A model generated the notes under the pieces. It saw only the letters and a list, made by a program, of their open reading frames with translations, was not told the DNA's origin and ran no database searches. A program made the translations under genes and the position numbers. Shown here in pieces: positions 7,839-18,000 of a DNA stretch of 64,000 nt (position 1 is its first letter; each line of letters opens with the position of its first letter). Source of the stretch: a bacterium (lineage in GTDB: Bacteria; Margulisbacteria; Marinamargulisbacteria; SXXA01); contig CANIAP010000002.1 in NCBI GenBank assembly GCA_947465765.1, positions 62,001 to 126,000 on the forward strand, given 5' to 3'.

Positions 7839-9130
7839 GCGTTAAGCCAATTGCTAATTTTAGTGTTGTTTCTTTGGGGTGTGCGCGGACGCTAGTGGAT
7901 ACTGAAAAAATGGTTCAGTCCTTGCAGGGACGAGGCTTCGGATTGGTTCCCGAAGGGAATGAACAGATATCCATTTTGAATACCTGTTCGTTTATTCAGT
8001 CAGCAGTAGATGAAACAGAGGCGAATATCGTGGCGCTATCTGATCGAAAACGTCGGGGCGAAATTCGCTATTTGGTGGTTACTGGGTGTTATCCCAGCCG
8101 GTTTAAAAAAGATGAGTTGAAGATTCGGTATCCTGATGTCGATATTTGGTTGACGACGCAAGAGGAAGGCAAATTGCAGGGAGAATTGGCGCAGCTTGTG
8201 TTTAAAAAGCGGTTCTTGCCGAGTCGTCCCGTGCGATATACGAAGCTGACCCCGTCACATTATTCCTACATTAAAATTTCAGAAGGCTGTGACAATTGGT
8301 GTTCATTTTGCACGATTCCAAAAATACGAGGCGTACATACCAGTAAAACGGTTGAAGCGGTTCTTGAAGAGGCCCGGCTTCAAGTATCTTTTGGTGCACG
8401 AGAGTTGATTCTGATTGCGGAGGATACGACGGCCTGGGGTGAAGATTTGTTCGGTAAACCATCGTTGCCGGTCCTGTTGAATGAATTGGTGCATGTGGCT
8501 GGGGTCGAATGGATTCGATTGATGTACATATTTCCCCCTCGGGTTAACGCGGATTTGATTGCGACGATTAAGGCCAATCCCAAAATTATTCCCTATTTGG
8601 ATATGCCCGTTCAGCACGCGAATACACGGTTGCTAGAAATGATGAACCGGCGATATACCGGCGATTTTTTACGGGAACTTATTCGGGAATTGACGACTGA
8701 GATTCCGCATTTGGTGTTGCGTACGAGTTTGATCTTGGGGTTTCCGTCGGAAACGGAAGCCGATGTGCAGGAATTGCTTCAATTTATAGAAGACTATCCC
8801 TTTGCTCATTTGGGGTGTTTTGCCTATTCCGAAGAACGAGAAACTCGATCTGCTCGTATAGAACCCAAAATAGAGTTGGACGAAATTCAACGTCGGATTA
8901 CTCGGGTAATGGATCGGCAATTGGAATTAGTTGTCGCCCGGAATCGGTCGCTGGTCGGCCAACGGCTAACGATGGTTTACGAGGGGAATCGGGTGGGACG
9001 TTCGTATCGCGAGGCCCCTGACGTGGATGGCCGGCTTTTGGTTGCCGATCCGAAGGGCCTCAGCCCTGGGGATATCGCGGAAGTGACGGTCTTGGGTGTG
9101 TCAGAGTTGGATCTGACGGTAGCGTTTTAA
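7835..9130 (+). CDS. rimO: ribosomal protein uS12 methylthiotransferase
   Basis: The 431 residues show the methylthiotransferase plan. An N-terminal UPF0004 domain binds one iron-sulfur cluster (SLGCARTLVD, NTCSF, TGCYPS). A radical SAM domain follows with C152, C156 and C159 in EGCDNWCSFC, then a TRAM domain. SLGC-x-x-LVD near the start and a YSEE.ETRSA-type stretch favour RimO over the tRNA enzyme MiaB. RimO modifies an Asp of uS12. Translation starts at ATG 7835 within a 4-base overlap. The plus-strand run ends here, eight bases before the end of phoU on the other strand. Confidence 0.9.
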   Translation: MSVKPIANFSVVSLGCARTLVDTEKMVQSLQGRGFGLVPEGNEQISILNTCSFIQSAVDETEANIVALSDRKRRGEIRYLVVTGCYPSRFKKDELKIRYPDVDIWLTTQEEGKLQGELAQLVFKKRFLPSRPVRYTKLTPSHYSYIKISEGCDNWCSFCTIPKIRGVHTSKTVEAVLEEARLQVSFGARELILIAEDTTAWGEDLFGKPSLPVLLNELVHVAGVEWIRLMYIFPPRVNADLIATIKANPKIIPYLDMPVQHANTRLLEMMNRRYTGDFLRELIRELTTEIPHLVLRTSLILGFPSETEADVQELLQFIEDYPFAHLGCFAYSEERETRSARIEPKIELDEIQRRITRVMDRQLELVVARNRSLVGQRLTMVYEGNRVGRSYREAPDVDGRLLVADPKGLSPGDIAEVTVLGVSELDLTVAF

Positions 9131-9138
9131 CACCGACT

Positions 9139-9801
9139 CTAAACCCCGGTATGCCGAATAATGGAGCCTTCGACCATGTAGATCACATCTTCTGCGATAT
9201 TGGCTGCATGGTCTGCAATACGTTCCAAGTGACGTGTGATGGAGAGAACGTTAAGTAGCACTTCGCATTGGTCGGGGTGGTCTTTTAGAGTGGCAACGAT
9301 GACGTCATTCGCAGCCCGTTTCTGAGCGTCGACTACATCATCTTCCCGGCAAACTTCTCGTGCCAGTAGGGCGTCGACCTGAACCAACGAATCCAGGCTG
9401 TGTTTCAACATCCATTTCACCTTTTCCATTATTGGTTGAAAGTCGAAGTCTACGGGAAGTGTTTCTGTCCCAGTATTGGCGATGTATATGACTTTTTTGG
9501 CCATACTGACGGCCAAATCCCCAATCCGTTCCAGGTAGTTATTGATTTTTAAAATTGAAATAATATATCTCAAATCGGTAGCGACGGGCTGATGGAGCGC
9601 TAAAATCTTAAGACATTCTTCTTCAACGTCGATTTCTTCACGATTGATGTCGATGTCGTTCAGAATTACGGCTTTGGCCTTCGCCGCATCGAGCGTTTGG
9701 AATGCGTCGGATGCCAACGCTACATTTTCCTCGACGCGGGTACTGAGGGATAAAAATACACGTTTGAGCAGGTCTATTTCACGGTTAAGTTGGTATGACA
9801 T
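9139..9801 (-). CDS. phoU: phosphate transport regulator PhoU
   Basis: The protein is two repeats of the PhoU three-helix bundle with metal-site stretches (NNYLERIGDLAVSMAKK and TRHLERIADHAANIAED). PhoU links the Pst transporter to the PhoR kinase and limits phosphate uptake. The open frame extends to 9858, but I place the start at 9801 (MSYQLNREIDLL) because AGGAGG lies just upstream and the first 19 residues of the longer form are not PhoU-like. It overlaps the kinase gene by 17 bases and is last in the pst operon. Confidence 0.95.
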   Translation of the reverse strand: MSYQLNREIDLLKRVFLSLSTRVEENVALASDAFQTLDAAKAKAVILNDIDINREEIDVEEECLKILALHQPVATDLRYIISILKINNYLERIGDLAVSMAKKVIYIANTGTETLPVDFDFQPIMEKVKWMLKHSLDSLVQVDALLAREVCREDDVVDAQKRAANDVIVATLKDHPDQCEVLLNVLSITRHLERIADHAANIAEDVIYMVEGSIIRHTGV

Positions 9802-11581
9802 GAGATCCTCCTGAAGATGACGCTGGAATGTGAATGGTAAACGTTGTGCCTTGCCCAAAATGGCTTTGGACCGTCATTTGCCCGCGATGAACATCCACTA
9901 TCGCTTTTACAATGGCAAGTCCTAATCCCCCGCCTTTTACAAGTTGGTGCTCGGGGGTGTCGATCCTGTAAAACGGTTTGAAAATTTGTTCAATCGCTGT
10001 GGCAGGAATCCCAATTCCATTGTCTTCGATTGTAACGGTTACCTGGTCGTCAGAACTGGATACCCCTATCGAGATGAGTCCGCCGCCAGTAGGGGAATAT
10101 GTAATCGCGTTGTTTAGGAGATGAATTGCGGCTTCATGAAGGCTACTGGCGTGGCCGTGCGCAATCCCTTGGCCTACGATTGTTACGGTAACCGACTTCG
10201 CGGTGGCGATGTCGTGGAGGGAGGTAGCCGCCTCCTGAAATACGGTTGCGAGGTCAATCTTTGCAAATTCTATTTTTTGATTTTCGGCAAGTTGTTCGAG
10301 TTGGGTTAGGTAGATTAGATCGTTAAGAATCGTAATTAAAAGAGTGGCTTCGTTTGAAATGGCGGTGCGTACAGAATCGGCGTCGTTGGCTTCTGTCGAT
10401 TGACTCAATTCTTGGATCCGGGTTGCAGGGTATATTAAATGCTCCGAGACGGTCATGATGATTTCTCGCCGGGCACTTTGGATTCGCTTTGATTGGGTGA
10501 CGTTGTGAAATACGACTAATATCTTTTTGAGCGCGAACGAGGATTCCCGAATCGGGATGCAATCCACTTGATAGAATTCGTCGTCATGGTTTCTAAATAC
10601 AATTTCCCTTGTGCTAGGTTTTTTTTCTTGAATCGTACGGCGAACCAATTCGATTAACGCACTATTGCGGACGTGCGTAGCTAACTTTTGGCCAGGTCCA
10701 AATCCGAGGCTAAATCCTAATATGTCTGCTGCAATGTTGTTTAAATTGAGGATGGTTTCGTTGTTGTCGACCACCAGGATTCCGTCAAACAGGCTTGTTA
10801 ATATGGTTTCCTTTTCATGTTGTTCGTCCTGGAGGCATTTAAATCGCTCATCCAGTTGGCATGCCATTTGGTTGACGGCGCGGGTAATGACGCTCATTTC
10901 TGTATCTCCAGCGGGTACCGATAGGCGATATTGAAGGTTGCCCGTTGAGAAACGTTCGATTCCTTCTTTGAGTCGTTCCAATGGGATCGTAAGCCAGTGA
11001 TATAGAAGGTAACATCCAACCGACACTATCCCGAGAATTGATGCGCAGGCAACCAGAATTTGGATGTAAAATCGTTGCGTAGCGTTGTGGACTGAGTCTA
11101 ATGATATGGATGCCCTGATTACCGCGATGGGACTTCCATTTTCTGTGACGGGGATAGCGACGTAGAGGGTACGCTCTTTAAGTGTTCTGCTGTAGCGCTC
11201 GGATATCCCGATTTTTTGGTGGATGGCCTCAATAAATTCGATCCGGTCGGCATGGTTTTCGAGAGTCTGAACATCCTCTAAAGAATCGCCAATCACAGTT
11301 CCATCTGGCAGGATGACGGTCACTCGAGTTTTTCCGTTGATCGCAAGTTGTTTAAGCGTCGAGTCAATTATTGAGTAATCGTGGGTGAATAACTGGCGCC
11401 TAATTAGAGTTTCTATGACTGCGGTTTCTTGGCGGAGTGTTTCTTTTTCACGTTGAAGTACCACTTTGCCGAAGTAATAAGTGGAATACCAGGTCATGGC
11501 GGATAGGATCAGGATTGCCAATACAAGAAATGCAGGAAAAATATTCCATAAGACGCGTTTAGGTTTGAGTCTCAAGTTCAT
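9785..11581 (-). CDS. PhoR-like membrane sensor histidine kinase with altered H-box
   Basis: The 598 residues contain a membrane segment (12-32), a periplasmic sensor region, a second segment (about 175-195), a HAMP domain, a PAS domain and a kinase core. The ATP-binding lobe is intact: an LLNNAITYSP N-box, DNGIGIP and GGGLGLAIVK. The H-box is unusual. Where PhoR proteins read SHELRTP, this one reads SEHLIYP, so the His is one position closer to the Pro and the conserved Glu precedes it. Position after pstB and before phoU implies the phosphate-sensing role of PhoR, but no response regulator accompanies it. I withhold the symbol for that reason. Confidence 0.85.
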   Translation of the reverse strand: MNLRLKPKRVLWNIFPAFLVLAILILSAMTWYSTYYFGKVVLQREKETLRQETAVIETLIRRQLFTHDYSIIDSTLKQLAINGKTRVTVILPDGTVIGDSLEDVQTLENHADRIEFIEAIHQKIGISERYSRTLKERTLYVAIPVTENGSPIAVIRASISLDSVHNATQRFYIQILVACASILGIVSVGCYLLYHWLTIPLERLKEGIERFSTGNLQYRLSVPAGDTEMSVITRAVNQMACQLDERFKCLQDEQHEKETILTSLFDGILVVDNNETILNLNNIAADILGFSLGFGPGQKLATHVRNSALIELVRRTIQEKKPSTREIVFRNHDDEFYQVDCIPIRESSFALKKILVVFHNVTQSKRIQSARREIIMTVSEHLIYPATRIQELSQSTEANDADSVRTAISNEATLLITILNDLIYLTQLEQLAENQKIEFAKIDLATVFQEAATSLHDIATAKSVTVTIVGQGIAHGHASSLHEAAIHLLNNAITYSPTGGGLISIGVSSSDDQVTVTIEDNGIGIPATAIEQIFKPFYRIDTPEHQLVKGGGLGLAIVKAIVDVHRGQMTVQSHFGQGTTFTIHIPASSSGGSHVIPT

Positions 11582-12336
11582 CCAAATTTCCTCGACAAAT
11601 ATTCTTCGGTTCTCTTGTCATCAGGGACCGTAAATAATTTTTCTGTTGTGCCATATTCGACTAACTCACCCATGTACAAGAACGCGGTGAAGTCAGAAAC
11701 CCGAGAGGCCTGCCCGATGTTGTGGGTCACCATAATGATGGTAACGGTTTCTTTGAGCTCTGAAATGAGGTCCTCGATATGGGCAGTTGACTTGGGGTCC
11801 AACGCTGATGTGGGCTCATCTAGTAAGAGGACTCGGGGTTTCATCGCAAGGGCACGGGCAATGCAGAGTCGCTGTTGTTGGCCGCCGGATAAAAATGCGC
11901 CTCGGCGATGTAGCGCGTCTTTGACTTCATTCCACAACCCAGCTTTCGATAAGGAACTTTCGACCAATGTGTCTTTTTCGGACCGGGTGAGTTTGATTCC
12001 ATTGAGTAAATACCCCGCAATCACATTGTCATAGATGCTCATGGTCGGAAACGGATTGGGACGCTGAAATACCATCCCGATTTCTCGTCGGACCATAATG
12101 GGGTTCATTTCATATATGTTTTTGCGATAGAGGGCGATGCTTCCCGTAACTACTGTGTTCGGAATGAGTTCGTGCATTCGGTTTATACAGCGGACCAATG
12201 TGGTTTTTCCACAGCCGGATGGCCCCATAATAGCGGTGACTTTTTTTCGAGAAAACGCCATCGAAATGTCTCTGATGATTTTGTCGTCGCCAATCGATAC
12301 ATTGAGTCGATCAATTTCTAAAATATGTTTGTTCAT
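11578..12336 (-). CDS. pstB: phosphate ABC transporter ATP-binding protein
   Basis: The 252-residue ABC ATPase has Walker A GPSGCGKTT, signature LSGGQQQR, Walker B VLLLDEPTSALDP and an H-loop THN. FQRPNPFPTMSIYDNV is characteristic of PstB rather than other ABC ATPases. It drives phosphate import through PstCA. It overlaps pstA and the kinase gene by four bases each. Confidence 0.96.
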   Translation of the reverse strand: MNKHILEIDRLNVSIGDDKIIRDISMAFSRKKVTAIMGPSGCGKTTLVRCINRMHELIPNTVVTGSIALYRKNIYEMNPIMVRREIGMVFQRPNPFPTMSIYDNVIAGYLLNGIKLTRSEKDTLVESSLSKAGLWNEVKDALHRRGAFLSGGQQQRLCIARALAMKPRVLLLDEPTSALDPKSTAHIEDLISELKETVTIIMVTHNIGQASRVSDFTAFLYMGELVEYGTTEKLFTVPDDKRTEEYLSRKFG

Positions 12337-13160
12337 TGTTTAATTAGTGTCCTTGCAAGTAGGCTGAGGCCGAGTACAAAAATAATCAGAACCAAGGACG
12401 CCCCCCAAGCGACTTGCTGCCAATCGGAATAAGGGCTTGTTGCGAAATTGTAAATAATCAGAGGCAATGAGTTGACCGGCTGTGTGATATTGACCGTCAT
12501 AAACGGATTGCCGAAAGCGGTAAATAAAAGGGGCGCGGTTTCGCCCGCCACACGGGCAACACCCAACAACACCCCGGTTAAAATGCCATTTGCGCCGGCG
12601 GGTACGATAATTTTAATCATTGTCCGATAATACGGGACTCCCAATCCAAGAGAGGCTTCTTTTAGAGAATGAGGGATTAATTTTAATGTTTCTTCTGTGG
12701 CCCGAACCACCATGGGTAACATCATCATCGCTAACGCAATGCCCCCTGAAAACGCGGAAAAGCCCCCCAAGGGAACAACGATCCAAAGATACGCGATAAT
12801 TCCGATGACGATCGATGGAATGCCTTGCAGAATCTCGACACAAATTCGGACCGCGCTGGCCAATCGAGTCTCGGAAAATTCATTGAGGAAAAGACCGAGT
12901 GCGACGCCAAATGGGATGGATAATGCGCCGGCGATTCCGATCAATAGGCCAGAACCAACAATTGCATTGGAAATCCCCCCGCCAAGTACGCCGGGGGGTT
13001 TGGGTAATGATGTCAGAAAATCCAAATTGATCACGTTGATGCCGTTGCTGACAATGTAATATAAAATCAAGATCAACGGAATTAACAAGATCAATGTGCT
13101 CGTGGCCAAATAAATTCGGAATCCCAGGTCTTTGGCCAAGCGAAATGGAACTCTGTTCAT
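12333..13160 (-). CDS. pstA: phosphate ABC transporter permease PstA
   Basis: The 275 residues hold about six membrane segments and the coupling-loop motif EETLKLIPHSLKEASLGLG, followed by IVPAGANGILTGVLLG, as in PstA. It is one half of the inner-membrane phosphate channel. Its start overlaps the pstC stop by four bases. Confidence 0.93.
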   Translation of the reverse strand: MNRVPFRLAKDLGFRIYLATSTLILLIPLILILYYIVSNGINVINLDFLTSLPKPPGVLGGGISNAIVGSGLLIGIAGALSIPFGVALGLFLNEFSETRLASAVRICVEILQGIPSIVIGIIAYLWIVVPLGGFSAFSGGIALAMMMLPMVVRATEETLKLIPHSLKEASLGLGVPYYRTMIKIIVPAGANGILTGVLLGVARVAGETAPLLFTAFGNPFMTVNITQPVNSLPLIIYNFATSPYSDWQQVAWGASLVLIIFVLGLSLLARTLIKQ

Positions 13161-14068
13161 TGATTCACATTCCAGCGACGAATCACCATCCGGCCCAGAA
13201 ATCCGATGATCGTTGTCGTCACAAATAAGATAAGTCCAAGGTGGACCAGATTGGAAATGTAGAGGGGGTCGGTCGCTTCTGCAAATTCGTTGGCAATCAC
13301 GCTGGATAATGTGTTGGCCGGGTCAAAAATAGAGCCTGGTATAAAGTTGGCGTTTCCGATCACCATGGTGACTGCCATCGTTTCCCCAATTGACCGGCCA
13401 AATGACAGTAGTACACCCGAGAGCAGGCCTGATTTTGCGTACGGAAGGACGACTTGGGTCACCACCTCAAAGGGTGTCGCACCCAACGCCAGTCCCGCTT
13501 CTTTTAGTTCGGTTGGAACCATTGATATGACATCCCGTCCGATCGACGCCGCATAAGGAATGATCATGATGGCAAGAATCAGCGACGAGGTCAGAATTCC
13601 CACGCCGTAGGGGACAATTCCAATCGCCAGTTCCAGCTTTCTTATAACAGGAACCAGAACAAATAATCCCCAGAAACCATATATTACAGAGGGGATACCG
13701 GCGAGAAGGTCTACGAGGGTCCGAATGGCAGACGCCAAGAAACCGGATTTTACGTAAAATCCAGAAAAAATGGCCAGAGAAATTGCAATCGGGACAGCGA
13801 TCATTAGAGATAATAACGTGGTGGCTAAAGTCCCTATAATAAAAGGAAGCGCGCTGTAATCTTTAAATACGGGGTCCCATTTTCTGCCCGTATAAAAATG
13901 AATGCCATATTCGCGAATAGAGGGCCAAGATTGCCACAGGATAGTGATCAGTAGTGCAAGGAGTAGTGTTACCATGACAACGCCCGCACCCTTGAGGACG
14001 AGCTTGAAAAGCGCCTCATAAAGACGGATATTTCGATCTTCTGGGTTATGTTGGGAGGTTTTTCGCAT
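13157..14068 (-). CDS. pstC: phosphate ABC transporter permease PstC
   Basis: The 303 residues have a PstC-type N-terminus (a long first membrane segment before ILWQSWPSIREYGIHF) and the coupling loop VPTELKEAGLALGATPFE with GRSIGETMAV. It is the other half of the phosphate permease and the first protein gene of the operon. The binding protein gene pstS, normally just upstream, is absent: a tRNA gene occupies the upstream position. Confidence 0.93.
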   Translation of the reverse strand: MRKTSQHNPEDRNIRLYEALFKLVLKGAGVVMVTLLLALLITILWQSWPSIREYGIHFYTGRKWDPVFKDYSALPFIIGTLATTLLSLMIAVPIAISLAIFSGFYVKSGFLASAIRTLVDLLAGIPSVIYGFWGLFVLVPVIRKLELAIGIVPYGVGILTSSLILAIMIIPYAASIGRDVISMVPTELKEAGLALGATPFEVVTQVVLPYAKSGLLSGVLLSFGRSIGETMAVTMVIGNANFIPGSIFDPANTLSSVIANEFAEATDPLYISNLVHLGLILFVTTTIIGFLGRMVIRRWNVNQ

Positions 14069-14089
14069 ACGATATGTTTTGGAATTAAC

Positions 14090-14165
14090 TGGAGCCGATG
14101 ACCGGAATTGAACCGGTGACCTACTAATTACGAATCAGTTGCTCTACCAGCTGAGCTACATCGGC
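14090..14165 (-). tRNA. tRNA-Thr (anticodon CGT)
   Basis: The minus strand folds into a complete cloverleaf: acceptor GCCGATG/CATCGGC, D-arm GCTC/GAGC, anticodon stem ACTGA/TTAGT with loop TTCGTAA (anticodon CGT), and T-arm ACCGG/CCGGT with TTCAATT. The 3' CCA is encoded and the discriminator base is T. It lies 21 bases upstream of pstC in the same direction and may share its transcript. Confidence 0.95.
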
Positions 14166-14253
14166 CGTTAGTCGGGCCCCATCGTACCAGACAGATATGG
14201 GATTTGGACAAGGTGTGACGAGTGGTGGTGTCATCATGTAAACTATCGGACTT

Positions 14254-14676
14254 ATGGAACTTTCATCAACTGCGGCGCTGACGTTGAGGCCAACTATGGC
14301 CTTTATTAAATGGGTTAAGTCGACCGCTGTCGAGTCTGAATGGGCCGATGAGATTCATGAAACGGTTCGCGAGAAGTCGAAACAAGATGGTCACATCTAT
14401 TTGATTCCACCGCTTGATGGCGAGGATGAGTTAGACCGGGTGATTGATCAAAAGTCGGTCGAATTGTTGTCAAATGAACTTCTCGAATGGCAAATTGATC
14501 CGGAAATATGGCCGGAGCATCTGTCGAGTGGCCTGTTGCGGCAGTGGTTTACGATCGCGTATAGCGAAATGGTTTTTAATATGTTGAATGGGGCGACTGG
14601 AGATTTAGTAGACTTTTTGTCGGATTCCAAATTACAATCCACGTCGTCGGAAAACTCGGGGATAACATCATCATGA
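14254..14676 (+). CDS. protein of unknown function upstream of a lone receiver
   Basis: The 140-residue soluble protein is not recognised. It is acidic overall, with no membrane segment and no known motif. Its stop overlaps the start of the receiver gene by four bases, so the two are probably translated together. Its place at the head of a signalling operon suggests a sensor, adaptor or chaperone-like role, which is only contextual. No strong ribosome site precedes ATG 14254. Confidence 0.7.
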   Translation: MELSSTAALTLRPTMAFIKWVKSTAVESEWADEIHETVREKSKQDGHIYLIPPLDGEDELDRVIDQKSVELLSNELLEWQIDPEIWPEHLSSGLLRQWFTIAYSEMVFNMLNGATGDLVDFLSDSKLQSTSSENSGITSS

Positions 14677-15050
14677 CCAAAACAATTCTTGTCGTAGATG
14701 ACGATCAATCCATTAACTCGATTTTTGAGTTTGTCTTACAACAGGCGGGGTATTACACGATTACCACCACCTCTGGGCAGGAATGTATCGATATCATTAA
14801 ATCGGATCAGCCGTTGGATCTTGTGTTTTTGGATTTGAAAATGCCTGGAATTTCTGGGATAGACACGTTTAAAGAAATTCAGAAGCTGAGACCAATGCTG
14901 TTAGTGATTATGATGACCGGGTATTCCGTAGATGAGTTGCTTCGGGATGCGTTTGACCTTGGGGCATATGGGGTCATTTATAAACCGTTCGATGTCGAAG
15001 AGGTGCTGTCTGTCATCGAGAAGATTTTTAGATTGCCTGCGCTCAGTTAA
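14673..15050 (+). CDS. stand-alone response regulator receiver (CheY-like)
   Basis: The 125 residues are a receiver domain only. All active-site residues are present: D10-D11 in the acidic pocket, phospho-acceptor D54 (VFLDLKMP), T82 and K104 (YKPF). With no output domain it must act through a partner. The next gene, 17 bases downstream, encodes a large PP2C/kinase regulator, which is the likely target. No histidine kinase is adjacent. Confidence 0.92.
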   Translation: MTKTILVVDDDQSINSIFEFVLQQAGYYTITTTSGQECIDIIKSDQPLDLVFLDLKMPGISGIDTFKEIQKLRPMLLVIMMTGYSVDELLRDAFDLGAYGVIYKPFDVEEVLSVIEKIFRLPALS

Positions 15051-15067
15051 ATAGCGATCATATCGGA

Positions 15068-18000
15068 ATGCAGCCACTGACAACCTCTGTTCGAACGGCC
15101 CTTGCGGCGCTGATAGAATCTCTTCGAGAGCGTGTTCATACTTCTTCCGAAATATCTCAAGTTATTGCGGAGGGGGCGGCCGTATTATTCCCTGGGGCAT
15201 ATATTTCGATTTATTTGCAGGACCCCACCCAGGGGCAAGTGGTAGATACCCTGCATGTTGGCCCCCCTTGGCCGTTGGGAGATCACGACCGGTCTTGGTT
15301 GGTTCGGGAAACCAAGGAGCGTCTGATTAAATCGGAGCGATCAGGAACTATATACGTATCCGATCGGGGCAAACACTTGGCATTGGATAGTGTCCAACAA
15401 AAAGAAGATTTCAAGCACTATGGTGGCAATGCGAGAGAAATATTATTCCAGGTTCTTATCTCCGAAGATGAGCTTATTCTTGGGGTTGTTGTAATTCGGT
15501 CGTGGGGCGGGGCCTCATTGGCCGATATGGATCAATTCAAACTGCGGAAATCCGAATTTTCTGTATTCTCAAAGGGCGTGGCTTTGGCTCTTGAGGATTT
15601 GTACATCCATCAGAAAATAGAGAGCCTCCTTATTGATAAGCGGGAACTTAAGCTTCGTATCCAAAAAGATGAAGAAGATCTCAAGCGACGTATTTTAGAA
15701 TTAACAGTTTTATACGATACCTCGAATGCGTTGGGGTATTCACTCGATTATTATCAAATCGTCAGATTAGTGGTTGAAAGTCTCTCAAAGGTATTGAATT
15801 TTGATATATGTGCAATTTTTTTGTTGGACTTTGTGTCCGGTGGAGAAATTGTCACCCGAATCAATAAACCGCTGGAAGACGTTTTTGTAAACAGTGTTCA
15901 GTCGAATGTCGTTTCTGCAATTGCGCCGTTTGTGCGGCGGCCAATTGATCCGCTACAGGTAAAGTTGACAACAGAATTAGGGTACCGACCGACCCGGGAT
16001 CAAGTGCCTTCAAAAGATCTAATGAAGTCGTTTGCAAATGTGCCCCTTATATTTAAAGAAGAAGTAATTGGGATGCTCAATATTTGTTCAACTTCTCGAA
16101 ATGCGTTTCCTCGGAACGAAATGACGTTTTTGCATACAATGGCAAACCAGTTTGCGTCTCATTTGGGGCGATTGAAGGGGGTCAAAAATCTAGAAAAATC
16201 CAAAATGGACTCTGTGATTAAGAGTATGAGCGAAGCGGTGATTATGACGGATGAAAATGGCGAGGTGGAGTTTATTAATCCAGCGGCAAAAGAATTGCTG
16301 GAAATTCCTGGGCATGGCGTTGTATCGAAAGATGAATTATCCGCGCGATATGTTGAGCTTGGAATTGACCCAATATATCGCCAAAGTTTGCGTACAAAAA
16401 AATCGTATTTGAATCAAGAGGTAATCCATCGTGATCGAATTTATCTTGTGAATGCTACTCCCGTCATGGATGGGGCTAAAGGACGCTTGGGGACGGTGTT
16501 GGTCATTCGAGACTTCACTGAAATTCAAAAAAACAATCGGATTAAGACACAGCGACTGGAGGCCATTTCGCAAGTTAATGTGATTATAAAATCAATTACG
16601 GACTTGGATAATATGTTGTCTGTTCTCATGCAATTTATTCTGAACGTCGTCAATGCGGAGTCGGGATCAATACAACTCAAAGATCGCAAGAAATTGGTGA
16701 CTAAAGTCCATAGTAATTTTCCGGATAAAATTAGGCGGGAATATCAGTTTAAATCGAGTGAGACGATTTCGGAGTTTGTGTCTCGGAGCGCGGATATCTG
16801 CTTTATTGAGGATTATCACGCGGATCCCCGCGTGTGTCCGGATGTGAAGGTGCTGATTGAGAGTTACGTGTGCATTCCAATAATGGTTAAAAACGACTTG
16901 ATTGGAGTGGTTAGCGTCGTTCGAAAATATGGGAATATGAACCCCAAAATTACCCAAGATGATATCCGGACATTGACCACTATTACGGCACTTTCGGGTG
17001 CGGCAATTCAAAATGCGTTGCTCTACCGTGAAACCTTAAAAAAACAACAAATCGATCAAGAACTTCGAATTGCTACCGAAATTCATACTAAACTACTGCC
17101 CTCGCAGGTTCCAGAGCTGGATCGCTTTTTGTTGGGGGCCATCTCCATTCCTGCGAGAGGCTTGGGCGGGGACTATTATGATTTTTTCAAATTGGATGAT
17201 GGGAAGATTGGGATTTGTGTCGCAGATATTGTCGGTAAGGGGATCGCTGCCGGGCTATTCATGGCGATGCTGAAGAGTCTTTTGCATTCGCAGCTGCAGC
17301 AAGTAGTCTCTCCCAAAATGGCGTTGAAAAAAATTAATGAAGTGTTGTTTCGAGATCCCGTGATCGATAAGTTCGTCCCGTTGTTTTATGCCGTATTGGA
17401 CCCGGCGACGATGATACTTCGCTACAGTAATGCGGGTCATGAGCCCGCCTTACGGTACAATGGTACGGAATTCGAGGTGTTGGACACGGAGGGCTTTCCG
17501 TTGGGGGCCCTACTAGAATCTGAGTACGGCGAGCATGAAATTCAGTTGAGTGACAAAGATCTGGTGGTCTTTTTCACTGACGGAATTGTGGATGCAAGAA
17601 ATTCTAAGAATCATAGTTTCGGTGTAGCCGGGGTTAAATCCGTCTTAAAGAAATTTTCGGATCAGTCAGCGAAAGGCATTGCTGACAAACTATTTTCTCA
17701 TGTGTCTCAGTTTATGAAGGGCATGTCTCAGCCCGATGATATTACGCTTGTCGTGTTGAAGACCGATGTGGCCCATCAGGTCCAAGGCACGGAGCAACCC
17801 CTTAGGGTCAAGAAGATGGGGGTAACGAGCTCCACTAAATTTATTAAAAAAGTAAGGGCGGAGGTCGAGAAAATTGCCCTTGAAATGGGGTTTCCAGAAG
17901 AAGATATCTTCAACATTAAACTGGCGATCAATGAAGCCCATGCGAATGTCATAGAACATGCGTATGGGGGAAGTGATACCGGAGATATTTGGTTCCAGTT

